From positions 2,125,752,024 through 2,125,816,023 of the forward strand of contig OY728122.1 in NCBI GenBank assembly GCA_963277665.1: a stretch of 64,000 nt of DNA. Reading direction: 5' to 3'. The notes beneath the pieces are model-generated. The model did not search any database and was not told the origin of the DNA. It saw nothing but the letters and a program-made list of their open reading frames with translations. The translations under genes and the position numbers were made by a program. Below are positions 26,735-36,895 of this stretch, piece by piece (position 1 is the first letter of the stretch; every line of letters starts with the position of its first letter). Origin of the DNA: Viscum album. Lineage: Eukaryota; Streptophyta; Magnoliopsida; Santalales; Viscaceae.

Positions 26735-26748
26735 CCTATAAAAGGCCA
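26735..26748 (+). promoter_or_regulatory. TATA box of B 5' LTR
   Basis: CCCTATAAAAGGCC is a textbook TATA box. The 3' LTR has CACTATAAATGGCC at the equivalent place (48800). It lies about 130 nt upstream of the short ATG exon, leaving space for a transcription start near 26770. Confidence 0.65.
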
Positions 26749-26866
26749 CAACTTCTACCCATTCCTCACACCTCTAAAACTTTTCATGTTCGACCAATAT
26801 CTGCCCTAGTAGCCTAAAAAAAACTCCCTTCAACCTTAATTGCTTTCTTTCTTAATAAATCCTATC

Positions 26867-26912
26867 ATGGAATCCTTTTGGCATAATCCAAAAGGAGTCG
26901 CCCAATTATTAG
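26867..26912 (+). other. Short ATG leader exon candidate in B LTR
   Basis: Frame MESFWHNPKGVAQLL runs directly into donor-like AG|GTAAAA at 26913. C and D carry a similar peptide before their donors (MxPF..NQ..EP.EE in C). In the B 3' LTR the ATG has become AAG and the donor is weakened. The idea that it encodes the start of Gag is inference. Confidence 0.4.
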
Positions 26913-27439
26913 GTAAAATATTCTCTCAACCTCCATTCCATTATTCTCATTCTCCACTACCTCAAATATCTTTATTCCATTATTTTATGAAACAACGAGT
27001 ATCATAAATATACTAGGATTTTTTTTGAAAATTTCTATACCTAAAAATACACACAAATCCATCTAATGGATGCTGAACGTACTATTTCTGTGTTTGTCGA
27101 ACTACTGTCTCATGAATTGATGATTGTTCATTTTTCCTCTACCACCAACAATGGGTGAAATTTTGAGGTAAGATATCTATATATAAGTCATATAAAATAT
27201 ATATTATGTCATTAATATTATTTATTAATTTTTATAACACATACATTTTTACTTCCCTTTTGCTATTAATATGATAATCTCCTTTGAGAAAGTGTGGATT
27301 ACCTTACCCTGAAAGCGATTTGATTCGTTCACACACCACATGGAATGTATTTAGGATGGGATTAGTGAAAATATAAGATATATATAATATATTATTTCTA
27401 ATGGAATAATTATATATATAGAAAAAATAAAAATATATG

Positions 27440-27470
27440 AATATGAATATATATATATATATATATATTT
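27440..27470. repeat. (AT)n microsatellite
   Basis: A run of alternating A and T after ATGAATATGA. The 3' LTR has a shorter AT run at the matching position (49484-49507), so the repeat was in the parental LTR. Confidence 0.85.
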
Positions 27471-29123
27471 CATTTACATATATTCTTTTAATATGACAAT
27501 AAAAACAGAAACAACATTCATCCGTACGTACGATTTACCGTCTCTATGAACCTCTTATTCCATTTCATACTTCTTTTAGCTATATAATATTATCATATAA
27601 ATATAATGATTATGTATTATATTTATATCATGATATATATTTTGTAATCATCATATAAGTATAGGGAATATTTATATAACAAATTCAGACACATACGAAA
27701 AACAAAGTGAATATTACCCAAAGTGAAACCTCAACACATGATCGTTAACAAGCAGGTAATATGTAGTCATAATAAAACTATATATGTGAAAACATATATT
27801 AATTTTTTTATTTAAATTATTTATAACAATTTTATATTTGTTATATAGGAATATTGTATGAGTACAGAGAGAGTCAATAAATAATGTAAGTTAAATTTCA
27901 TCTCACTTTTAATTTTTGTGAGATATCTATTATTTTAATCACTCTTTAATTTTGTTTGTATTATGTATTGTACATGATTGAATTGTATATATTTTATACT
28001 CAAATTTATGGGTATTAAAATATCCATTCATTGATCATTCATTCATGGAGTTTAACATTCAAAAGATATGAAATCGGTAAAATAATTATTCTCAATTTTC
28101 CTTTTTTGAGAGTTATGTTTTGTTATGCACCTGAAATCCTTTAATAGGTGTAAATAATAACATTTTACATTTTATGTATTGAATATCTCTATTTAATTAT
28201 ATCATAAGATTAATTTAATTTTCTTTTCTTTCCTAGAGAGTATGATTCCATGTTAATGAGTTATAAGAGTTTATTGAGATAATCTCATCACTTTTAATGA
28301 ATATTTATGTTTATGTTTCCCTTAATGAAATATTATGATCCATATCTCAAGAATATTAATGAGATTCCTTACCCAATATTTATTTTTGATATCAACTATT
28401 TTTAGAACAATTTTTTCAACTATTTAGTACTTAGGATAATTGTTTTTATATTAAATATGTTTGTCTCTCCCTTAGGTCAGAAATCTATTTTATTCAAAAA
28501 CCATATTTTCGAAAATGTTTTAAAAATGATTTATAAAGATCATTGAATTTAATTTTTAAGTAAAAAATATTTTAAAAATGTTTTATTACATATATATATT
28601 CATTTGTAAATTTTCAAATCCATTTTAAATGATTTTTTTTTAAAGATATTATGTTATGAAAAGAATTTTTCAAAGAAAAAAATGATATATTCCTCAAGAA
28701 ATGATTTTAAAACATAATTAAAAATTATTTCCCAAATAAGACAACATCTATTTCTATTACTTATGTCTTTATGGGGAAATTATTCAATGTTTCTATTAAT
28801 ATTATTTATTTGAATGGATTATTTTTTTAACGAATGATTCTTATGATGGCCATATCTATTTACTGAGTTATATTCTTTTGAACCCCAATTCTTTTCACAT
28901 GTTGTTATTATGATGAAATGATTATAAAACATTACCCTTTTCACTATTTATGTTATGTTTATATGTTTAGGAAAACATTTTCATTTCTTGGGTTATGATA
29001 CGATTATTTTTTATCTTGTGGAACATGTATATATGATTTAATTATGTCACTGGTGGGACCTATATCTCCCTCCAATGAATTGGTTAATGTTTTATATCTC
29101 ATGATATAAATTGAGATGGTATT

Positions 29124-29280
29124 GGGAATGAACCATGACTACTATGATGGTCATGTGAGTTAACCAAGACAACTAAGATGGTTTGAGGAGTGAACTCATG
29201 ACACTATGTTGGCCATGGGAGTGAACCATGACTGCTATTATCGTATGGGGAGTTAACCCATACTACTAACATGGTCTTAG
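29124..29280 (+). repeat. 31-bp minisatellite in B LTR, five units
   Basis: Five degenerate units with the core GGGAGTGAACCATGACTACTA and period 30-31 bp, judged from AACC/AACT positions 29131, 29162, 29193, 29223 and 29254. A similar short array in element D's LTR lies at 57735-57830 on the minus strand, so it is an ancestral LTR part, not local noise. Confidence 0.8.
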
Positions 29281-29800
29281 AAGAAATTACATGGAAAGTA
29301 TGGAAATCATTAAATTTTTATATTTTTTCCAAAACATCCATGTCTTACTCAAATGTTATTAATTCATAGTTTAGGTCATTTAATTCCTTTTTATTCATTT
29401 CATTCAAACATACAAGATTTATTCCATGATTCATGTATATGATCTTTGATGTGTAGTGTATGATCTTCTATTTTCATGATCATATTCTCAAACCCATATT
29501 CCCATGTTTAAACTTACATGTCTCTCTTGTTTACCATTTCTGAGCATTTTATCACACCACTTTTTACCTTTCCTTTCACAGTTTTGGAAGATATGTAATA
29601 TTTTTGATGTGTCTAAGAAGGGTCTTAGTTATAAAAATCCCAGTGTGATATTATGTATCTAACATATGCATCAGTGTTCGTGTATCCTTGTTTAGAAAGG
29701 CACTATACCAAAAATGGTTATTGGAAATCTATTTTTATAATGATTAATTATTCCACAAAATTTATGTAATGTAAATATTTGATAAGTGATTGTAGATATA

Positions 29801-29817
29801 GTAGATATCATAGAAAA
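29801..29817 (+). other. Primer-binding region of B (decayed)
   Basis: GTAGATATCATAGAAAA resembles the TGGTATCAGAGC-type site with several changes. The 5-bp GGTAT that follows is the target duplicated by element C, and B's interior resumes at 40646 (AGTTAACC). Confidence 0.45.
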
Positions 29818-29822
29818 GGTAT
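29818..29822 (+). repeat. Target-site duplication of C, left copy (GGTAT)
   Basis: GGTAT directly before C's 5' LTR, identical to 40641-40645 directly after C's 3' LTR. Five base pairs is the normal duplication size for Ty3/gypsy integrases, so it fixes both ends of C. Confidence 0.8.
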
Positions 29823-30574
29823 TTTATCACCCCAAGCTTCCACAATATGATTGTCTTTGAATAAATACAATAGTGTGTGTTGTACGCAACTTCGAGTTCT
29901 AGCACACCACCACCATTCAAACTAGCCATTTAAAAATGTTGTTATGAATAGTAATATCAAAATTTTTAAATTTAATAAATTTTACTTTTCACAATGGAAA
30001 TCATTTTTGGATTCATAATATCAAAATTATCCTAGGGTGAATTTTTGGTATTTTTTTGAAAACATTCAATTTTTGATGAATAGTAAAAACAATACATATT
30101 TGTTTAAAACCAACTTTTTTATTTAAATAATTCAATTTTCAATTTAAATTTATATTAAAGTTAAAATAGAAACATAATACCTATATTAGTCAAATTTAAT
30201 TTGTTAGAGTCAATTTATAATAAGATTATATATATGCAATTTTATTAAACTTTTTAACATCTTTTACCCACCTTCTAGGCACATTTGAAATTTTGTATAA
30301 AACACAATTATACCACATCCGTGAATTGAATTGAAAAAATATAACAGAAACAATTATCATCCTTAAGTAAAATTTGGTTCAATAGGATGAAAATAATTTT
30401 TGGCGAATAATAACTTTTGAATTTTATTTACCATGTTTAAAAGTACTTAGGGTAATGAAAGGTAAAAAAATTATTAATATAAAATTACCCCAACCCATGT
30501 ACTAATTTAATTGGATAAGTGTATTTTGAAGAAAATAAACATTTAGATAAAAATAATATCCTATTTCTTCCACT

Positions 30575-30585
30575 TGGATTAGATT
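30575..30585 (+). repeat. Target-site duplication of the 386-bp insert, left copy
   Basis: TGGATTAGATT, identical to 30972-30982. The matching place in the 3' LTR (around 37660) has one related copy only, which shows this is an insertion and not a deletion. Confidence 0.8.
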
Positions 30586-30971
30586 AGAACATTTTTTTAA
30601 AGGTTGGGGCCAAAGCCTCATTTATTATTAAGGCAAAGCATAGATGTCTTTTAACAAGGTAGACGGAGACCCATTATATTGCCCGAAGGCCCAGTGGTCA
30701 TTTAGCCCATTACATGGCCCGTAGGCCCAATTGTTTTTCCCAAATACTATCCTATAAATAGTACTACTACATTACCCGCCTACTACAGTACCACACAGTA
30801 CCCTCCGCTGCTATAGTGCCCTACCGCCGGAACAGTACCCATCGTTGCTACAGTGCTATTGCCATTACTATATGCTACAGTACAGCTACAATACCTGTGC
30901 CAAATGGGTTTTGAACCACCTTTTCATGTAGGATTATGGGGTGCATACCAATATTCCAAACCCCAACTACA
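30586..30971 (-). mobile_element. 386-bp retroposon-like (SINE-like) insert in C 5' LTR
   Basis: Absent from the 3' LTR and bounded by a perfect 11-bp direct repeat TGGATTAGATT (30575-30585 and 30972-30982); the similarity extends imperfectly to about 20 bp, as expected for target-primed reverse transcription. Read on the minus strand it contains GGTTCAAAACC at 30907-30917, close to the tRNA B box, an AGTTGG fragment about 45 nt upstream that fits an A box core, AATAAA near its end, and closes with a short A run. It is markedly richer in G and C than the LTR, with repeated CTACAGTACC-type units. Duplications of 9-11 bp are also made by Mutator-type elements, so a MULE-derived MITE is an alternative. 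Confidence 0.55.
30720..30870 (+). repeat. CTACAGTACC-type short repeat cluster
   Basis: Within the 386-bp insert, about eight degenerate copies of a unit like GCTACAGTACC (TACTACAGTACC, GCTATAGTGCC, GCTACAGTGCT, GCTACAGTACA and others). A CCTATAAATAG motif precedes it at about 30750. Function unknown. Confidence 0.6.
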
Positions 30972-31774
30972 TGGATTAGATTTTGACATTTATTATATTT
31001 TATTTAATGAAATGTTAAAAGTGATAAATTCAAATTCTAAAAAATAAACCATTTTAACAATAGTGTTATAAATAAGATAAATTCGACTCTAAATAATAAT
31101 TAGAAATCTAAAAATAGTTCCTACATCATGGTATTTTATTTTATTTTTATAGATTAAATAATTAAATTTATTTATGACATAATGATGATGCATTAATTAC
31201 CTTATTAACAAAATATTAAAATAATTGATATTATAAATATTAAAATAAATCTAAACTAAAGCTTTTGATGCCATAAAAGAATTTTATAGGTTAATATATC
31301 ATGTTAGGATTGATTAAATATATTTTTTTGGAAGTAATCATGTTGTTAAAACTTAAGAAACCAAATACTCTATAGTGTCAAATTTTATATAAATGAGTTT
31401 TTAAAACAAATACTATTTTATTAATGGATATAACATTCCTAACAAACTAATATTTGGAAAAAGGACTAAGATAATGTTATATATTTCATTAATTAACAAC
31501 TTTATTTTCTCATGCATTTTATTTTATCTATAGAAACAATGTAGTATAAAACTATAAAAAGACATGGTAAAAGTTAAACTATTTAAATAAGAGTTAAATC
31601 TATAAGATAAGGTCAATATGTTGACCTAATGTTTCCTAAACCATATTGGTTGAGATTATTGCGACCTATAACCACCATATCCTCGAAATATATCCATTTA
31701 GAGCTATTATAATCCAAAAATAAAATTTTAATAAAATAATATTTCTAACTTTTCCTAAAGTGCCCTTCACAAAT

Positions 31775-31786
31775 CTTATAAACGGG
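31775..31786 (+). promoter_or_regulatory. TATA box of C 5' LTR
   Basis: CTTATAAACGGG. The 3' LTR copy at 38459-38470 is CTTATAAAAGGG, a stronger box. Both precede the short ATG exon by about 120-130 nt. Confidence 0.6.
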
Positions 31787-31909
31787 TACTTCCCCTTCTC
31801 ATAAATTCACATCTCTTAAGACATTTGTCTAGGAAAACCCCTATCCAAATATCCTCTCAAAAATCCTGAATTAATTCTAGAGGCCTTAATTTGATCAGAA
31901 ATCAATCCT

Positions 31910-33730
31910 ATGGAGCCCTTTTTATCAAATCAAACGGAAGAACCCGAAGAAGAGGTAATTATTTCATCACCTCTTTCAATGTTCTTTTCTTCTTCCACTT
32001 CATCTATCTCTATTGTTTTCATTCCAAAAAAATAATTTTGGTACCTTATAAAAATTGTGATATTATTATAAATATGCTACATCCATATTCATTATTCAAT
32101 CCATTATATTAATGACAAATTCATCATACGTTCATATGTACGGCTTACCATCTCCACACCATGGTGTAGTTTTTTATTCACCAAATCATTATTTGGATGG
32201 GTATAATAATGAGTATAATTGATTTAAATATAAAATATAACATGTTAATTATTCTTTATAAATAATATATCATCCAATTACATATGATTCATCCACCAAT
32301 ATAATGATATTCTTACACATGCGTACGTAAGACTTATGGTCTCCACGCCGCGATGAGATTTCATTCCCCATCATAACCATTCATGAATAATTTTCATTTG
32401 ATGATTTGGAAACAATTTTTAAGAACGTAAAATCATTCTTAATTGAAATAAAATACATCCAATCTATAACAAACTTGAATTAAATAACAAAACATATAAA
32501 TGAAAATGAATCGGTTAACACCTGAAAATATGATACTAATGAGATATTATTTAAAATGAAATATTAGAGGATCAGATAAGATATCATATTTATATATGTA
32601 GTTCTTCTATAGTTTAATAATAAGGATTTAACTATTATATAGGATGTTAATATACCCTCAACTAATGAAATGTACAAGTTAAGGTTTAGTTTTACAATTT
32701 CATTATTATCTCAGGGTGTTTATACTTAACTATCTACTAGGAATTTTTATCATCCACATCCATGTTTCTTAAAAATTTATTTCAAAACATTTTTACTTTT
32801 TCTTAGACTGTTGTTTAAATTAATTTATACACTTTTTGAAATTTTTATAAAATGTTTTGAATGAAATATTTCCATCATTTTACAAACAAGGTACTTTATG
32901 ACCTTTTCTACAAATTAAGGAACTAATGTTTTTTAACTTATACGGAGGGTGCATTTTTTTCCACCATTAAAACACCTTTGAAGATCCCCTTGAAAGATTA
33001 TAAGAATATTTTAAAAATAAATCTTTTATTTTATAATTATGTGACTTTTAAATGATTTCAAAATATAAAAAGATTTCTCTCAAATTGTTTTTGGATTGAT
33101 TTCATCTATGTCAGCATCAATTTTTGTATTTTAAGTTTAATTGAAGTTGAATTATTATGATACAATACTCAATATTGTATTGAATGTTTGATGATATGAT
33201 TGACTATGGATGTTCTATTATTATTTCATTCACGATTTATGGTTAAAGTATAAATAATTCGTATGGTAGTTTAATAAAAAAAATATGTTATTTTTCACCC
33301 TTTTCATATGAGTAATGCATTGGACATAGAATGTGATGGGCGTGGCCCTCTATATACCCTCGATACATCGGTAGGTCTCATAAGACAAACTAGTGTCTTG
33401 GTAAAAATCCATTACAATATTTTTTTTAGTGTTGGTATAAGACTTTGACTATGTGGTTATGATGTTTGACATTATGCATTACATCATTATGAGATTGGCT
33501 ATTGATATCACATGTGAATATTTGACTATTAGAATATCCATGTGAATAAGTAAATGTCATTATTTTATTTATCATTTCCATATTATGCTGAAGATTATTT
33601 TTAAAAGGCTTGTGTTTTATTATAATGCATTTCCTTAAAATTTTTATGCTTAATTACGATAGTTTCCGCTATATTGATATCCTTACTGAGCATCTGAGCT
33701 AGCCCATTTATTATGTTTTATTTTTTCTAG
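31910..33730 (+). other. ATG exon and intron-like segment in C 5' LTR
   Basis: ATG frame MEPFLSNQTEEPEE runs into donor-like AGAG|GTAATT at 31955. The acceptor-like TTTTATTTTTTCTAG ends at 33730, preceded by ACTGAGCATCTGAGCT (33685-33700). Nearly the same layout is seen in the 3' LTR (38593-40418), so it is an ancestral feature of the LTR. Confidence 0.45.
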
Positions 33731-33965
33731 GAAGTGAAGTGGTATATTCTAACTGGCCTACATGGATAGGCTATGGGATATGAGTGTATTCAATAGAGAC
33801 ACAATGTTTCTTTTTCATTTCATAATGTAATGTAAAACTTAAGAATGTATGTAGTAGTTCCATGAAAACTAAACAAATCACTCTTTCGGGACATGATCTC
33901 TTATGATCATGTTAATGTTATGTAATAATGCACCGAATCTGGGTAATTTAGGTCAGGGCATTATA

Positions 33966-33982
33966 CTAGGTATAAGAATAAG
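33966..33982 (+). other. Primer-binding site of C (decayed)
   Basis: CTAGGTATAAGAATAAG after the LTR end corresponds to the (TT)GGTATCAGAGC-type site for initiator methionine tRNA, with several changes. It marks the 5' LTR end at 33965. Confidence 0.5.
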
Positions 33983-34480
33983 TTTAGTACACTCCTTGGA
34001 AACTACATATACAAATACTATGATTACATAACATTACCCTAATATAGACATCAAGGATTAGTATAGAAGAACCAACAATATTTTTTGGTAATCTATATAT
34101 TATATTGGTTTTCCAAGAAATGCATATCTGTTTGGATACTATGAGTGGATATGGTTCAAGCCGAAATGTGTCTAGGAGTGAAAACTCAGACAAGGAGTTT
34201 TAGGATTAACCAGGTTTATCCTAGTACACGACAACAGTCCTTACTATGCACCTGGTTTGGCACTCCTTGGGGATCTGATTATGATAATTCTCATTTTCAT
34301 TAAAAACCATTATTAATGATTTAGGAGTAAATATTTCCCCAATGAGAACATTTTTATGATTACAGGTTATATGCATAAACTGTTTAATTTATGTTATGTT
34401 TTTTTGCATGTTTGGAATATAGATTGCAATTCAAATACTAACCTAGTGTATGCCATTGTTTAGAAATGGTGCCTATTTGA
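33983..34480 (+). other. Untranslated leader of C
   Basis: No coding signal. It is related to the leader of B: CACCTGGTTTGGCACTCCTTGG (34250) pairs with CACCTGGTCTGACACTCCTAGG (40916), showing that B and C are related families. The minus-strand open frame at 33984-34193 is accidental. Confidence 0.6.
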
Positions 34481-34925
34481 AAGAATGGAAACCATATCAA
34501 TGCATGTAATCCATGTTGGGATTTCCCTCCTACTCAAGATAATTATAGTGGAGCTGTTGATTCAACCATTGTCGAACAACTTATAACCATACTGGGACAA
34601 CTAACTCAGGTTATGAATAATAACCGTACTCGTATAGAGCACCCTAATCCACAACGTAGACGATCAGTGTTAGACCTATTCTTGAGGAAAAAAACACAAC
34701 AATTCAATGGGACTACAAAACTACTTGTAGCTGAGCGATGGATAAGTTCCTTAGTGAAAATTTTCTATGTTTTGGGTTGTAGTGAATGAGAAATGGTTTT
34801 CATGATAGTATATCACCTCTCAGAATATACAAATCAATGTTTTTCTGATCATTATATATCTCCTTTGGGTTTTGAATTAATGACCAACATTGAAGTGAAT
34901 ATTATTCAATGCATCTCTCTTCACT
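34481..34925 (+). pseudogene. gag: Element C gag fragment
   Basis: Amino half of Gag. FLRKKTQQFNGTTKLLVAERWISSL corresponds to the LRHNPPxFxGSxDPxxAExWIxxM start of the retrotransposon gag domain, followed by VKIFYVLGCSE*EMVFMIVYHL (family KIFxxMxCSDEEKVxxAVYxL). An in-frame stop follows GCSE. Coding similarity ends near 34920 and joins directly to RNase H, so the rest of Gag, the zinc knuckle, protease and RT are absent. Confidence 0.8.
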
Positions 34926-35330
34926 CTATAATCAGGGAATGATGGGTTTTGGTATTTATAGTGATGCTTCAAGGAATAGACTTGGGTGTGTCCTCATTCA
35001 GAAAGATAGATTTATTGACTATGCATCACAATAGATAAAAATTCACAAACAAAACTATCCCACTCATGATCTTGAGTTAGAAGTTGTAATATTTCCTCTG
35101 AAAATATGGAGGCACTATCTCTATGGTGTAAAATGTGAGATATATACTGATCATAAGATTTTAATGTATATTTTCTCACCGAACAAACTCATAATTAGGA
35201 AAAGGCAATGGCTTGAACTACTCAAGGATTATGATTTCACAATACACTACCACATATAGAAGGAAAATAAGGTGGAAGATGATTTGACTATAAATGATCA
35301 TGGATTTATGAACAAGATGAGAGTTGAAAG
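34926..35330 (+). pseudogene. pol: Element C RNase H remnant
   Basis: Well-preserved RNase H: GFGIYSDASRNRLGCVLIQK, then NYPTHDLELEVVIFPLKIWR, HYLYGVKCEIYTDHK and RQWLELLKDYDFTIHY. Catalytic residues of the type (D in YSDAS, E in HDLELE, D in YTDHK) are still present. The final motif reads NKVEDDLT where NVVADALS is expected. Stops near 35028 and 35260. This domain begins immediately after the Gag fragment. Confidence 0.85.
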
Positions 35331-35379
35331 GGATCCTATGTTCATTGATATAATAAATATGGATATGGAAGTATCCATG

Positions 35380-36125
35380 AAAGGTGAAACATAAATACTT
35401 TTTCAAATGGTTTACAAGCCATCTTTAATAGAAAGGATAAAATGTTCTCAGACTAATGGTGAGAAGTATCAAAAACAATTATAGCTGTGAATGATGGGGG
35501 ACTGATTTACTTCTTATATAATGAAGAAATTTTGAAATTGGGGAAGAGGATTTGTGTTCTTGATATACCTGATCTAAAAAAAGAGTTGTTGGATGATGCT
35601 AATTACTCTAATTTCTCTATACACCCTGGTAGCACTATGATGTTTAAAGATTTTAGGGAACATTTTTTTTGGGACAACATGAAAAGGGAGATTGATGATT
35701 ATGTGTCATGATGTATGTTTTGTCAACGAGTGATGGTTAGAAGACAACATCTTATAAAATTTATGAAACCTCTTCCCATACCTATGTGGAAATGGGATAA
35801 TATAATGATGGACCTTTTAATTTGAATACCAAAGACTCCTAAAAATAATGATGCAATATCTATCATTATTGATCATCTAACCAAGGCAGAACATTTTTTT
35901 CAATAATAGATGATTTAGAACTTAAACATTTAGAATTAATATATATTAATGAAGATTTAAGACTTCATAGTGTACCCTAATCGATTGTTTCTAATCATGA
36001 TCCCTGTTTTACATTAAGATTTTAGAAAATTCTTCTGAAATCCTTGGATACCGAACTTCATTTCATCACTTCCTTCCACCCTCAAACTAATGGAAAATCA
36101 TAAAGGAAAATTTAAACATTTGAAG
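35380..36125 (+). pseudogene. pol: Element C integrase, zinc-binding domain and core start
   Basis: The frame at 35487-35711 encodes GKRICVLDIPDLKKELLDDA, SNFSIHPGSTMMFKDFREHF and FWDNMKREIDDYVS, then after a stop CMFCQRV, matching the HHCC zinc-binding domain (one His replaced, CxxC kept). The core starts WKWDNIMMDLLI*IPKTPKN with the first catalytic Asp kept, then IIIDHLTKAEHFF. The region around the second Asp (35980-36010) is frame-shifted. Confidence 0.85.
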
Positions 36126-36850
36126 ACATGTTGAGATCATTCTCACTTAACTATCAAGGTTTTTTGGATCAGTATTTACATATGTTAGAATTTTCCTATA
36201 ACAATAGCTTTCATTCAAGTATTCAGATTGCACCATTTAAAGCGTTATATGGAAAGAGATGTTGTAGACCAACATGTTGGGATGATGTTGGTGAATGGAA
36301 AATCATAGGACCAGAACATATTAAGGAATCAATGGAAAAAGTGAATGTTATCCAAACCCTCATCAAAGAAACTCAAAGTAGGAAAAATAGCTATGCCAAT
36401 AACTAAAGGAAGGATTTGAAATTTCATTTAGGATATCATATTTTCATGAAGGTATCTCAATAGAAGGGTGTTATACATTTCGGTATGTAGGGTAAATTAA
36501 GACCCAGGTAAATCGGACCTTTCAAAATTCTAGAAGAAATTTGAGTTTTAGGTTACCATTTAGAAATTACACCAAGTCTCTCCAATGTTCATGATGTGTT
36601 CCACATATCACTATTGAGAAAATACATGTCTAACCCAATGCATGTAATCAACTATAATGATACAGAACTGAAAGCAGATCTGCCTTTTTATGAAGAACCT
36701 ATTTGGGTTCTTGATACTAGAGAACATGTTTTAAAAAATTGGACGGCCCATCTAGTAAATTTTCGTTAGAGAAACAATAAAATGGAAGAGTTAACGTGGG
36801 ACCTAGAGGAAATTATGATGAAGGACCACCTATATCCTTTTATGCGGTAA
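36126..36850 (+). pseudogene. pol: Element C integrase end, GPY/F and chromodomain-like tail
   Basis: Open stretch 36128-36406: MLRSFSLNYQGFLDQYLHML, EFSYNNSFHSSIQIAPFKAL, YGKRCCRPTCWDDVGEWKII and a KESMEKVNVIQTLIKETQSR tail (integrase core end). Then GKLRPR*IGPFKILEEI (GPY/F), NVHDVFHISLLRKYMSNPMH, and YEEPIWVLDTREHVLKNW with ELTWDLEEIM, which match the chromodomain-like end of Tekay chromoviruses. Three stops. It ends about 45 nt before the LTR. Confidence 0.85.
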
Positions 36851-36879
36851 TATTAAATAAATTTCTAGGATGAAATTAT

Positions 36880-36895
36880 TTGAAGGAGGTGAGAA
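36880..36895 (+). other. Polypurine tract of C
   Basis: TGAAGGAGGTGAGAA directly precedes the LTR start TGTAACACCCC at 36896. The position and purine content are those of the plus-strand primer. Confidence 0.7.

Larger units (their letters stand above)
26913..29581 (+). other. Intron-like segment within B 5' LTR
   Basis: Donor TTAG|GTAAAATA at 26913; acceptor-like tract TTTTTACCTTTCCTTTCACAG ends at 29581, preceded by TTTCTGAGCATTTTATCAC, related to the CTGAGCATCTGAGCTCAC motif of C and D. Length about 2.67 kb. The 3' LTR is truncated before the acceptor. Splicing is inferred. Confidence 0.4.
25606..29800 (+). repeat. Element B 5' LTR (about 4.2 kb)
   Basis: Starts TGTAACACCCTGAGTTTTTATGG and pairs with TGTGACACCACATGTTTTTATGG at 47674. 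Matched blocks: CATATGTTACATGAAACA (25709 versus 47788), CAGTTTCTGTG-like segments after GGATG, and the CGTACG..TTACCGTCTC block (27528 versus 49573). It holds a TATA box, a short ATG exon, donor and acceptor-like sites and a 31-bp minisatellite. The 3' end is estimated from the decayed primer-binding site (GATATCATAGAAAAGG). Confidence 0.8.
29823..33965 (+). repeat. Element C 5' LTR (with 386-bp insert)
   Basis: Begins TTTATCACCCCAAGCTTCC (decayed TGTAACACCCC) and ends ..GGCATTATA. Length 4143 bp. Removing the 386-bp insert plus its 11-bp duplication gives 3746 bp, against 3745 bp for the 3' LTR. Shared blocks include TGTGTTGTACGCAACT and GAGTTCTAGCACACCAC near the start. Confidence 0.9.

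Noticed and set aside
29124..29280. CRISPR-like array
   Set aside because: The units are contiguous and degenerate with no unique spacers; this is a minisatellite in a plant LTR.
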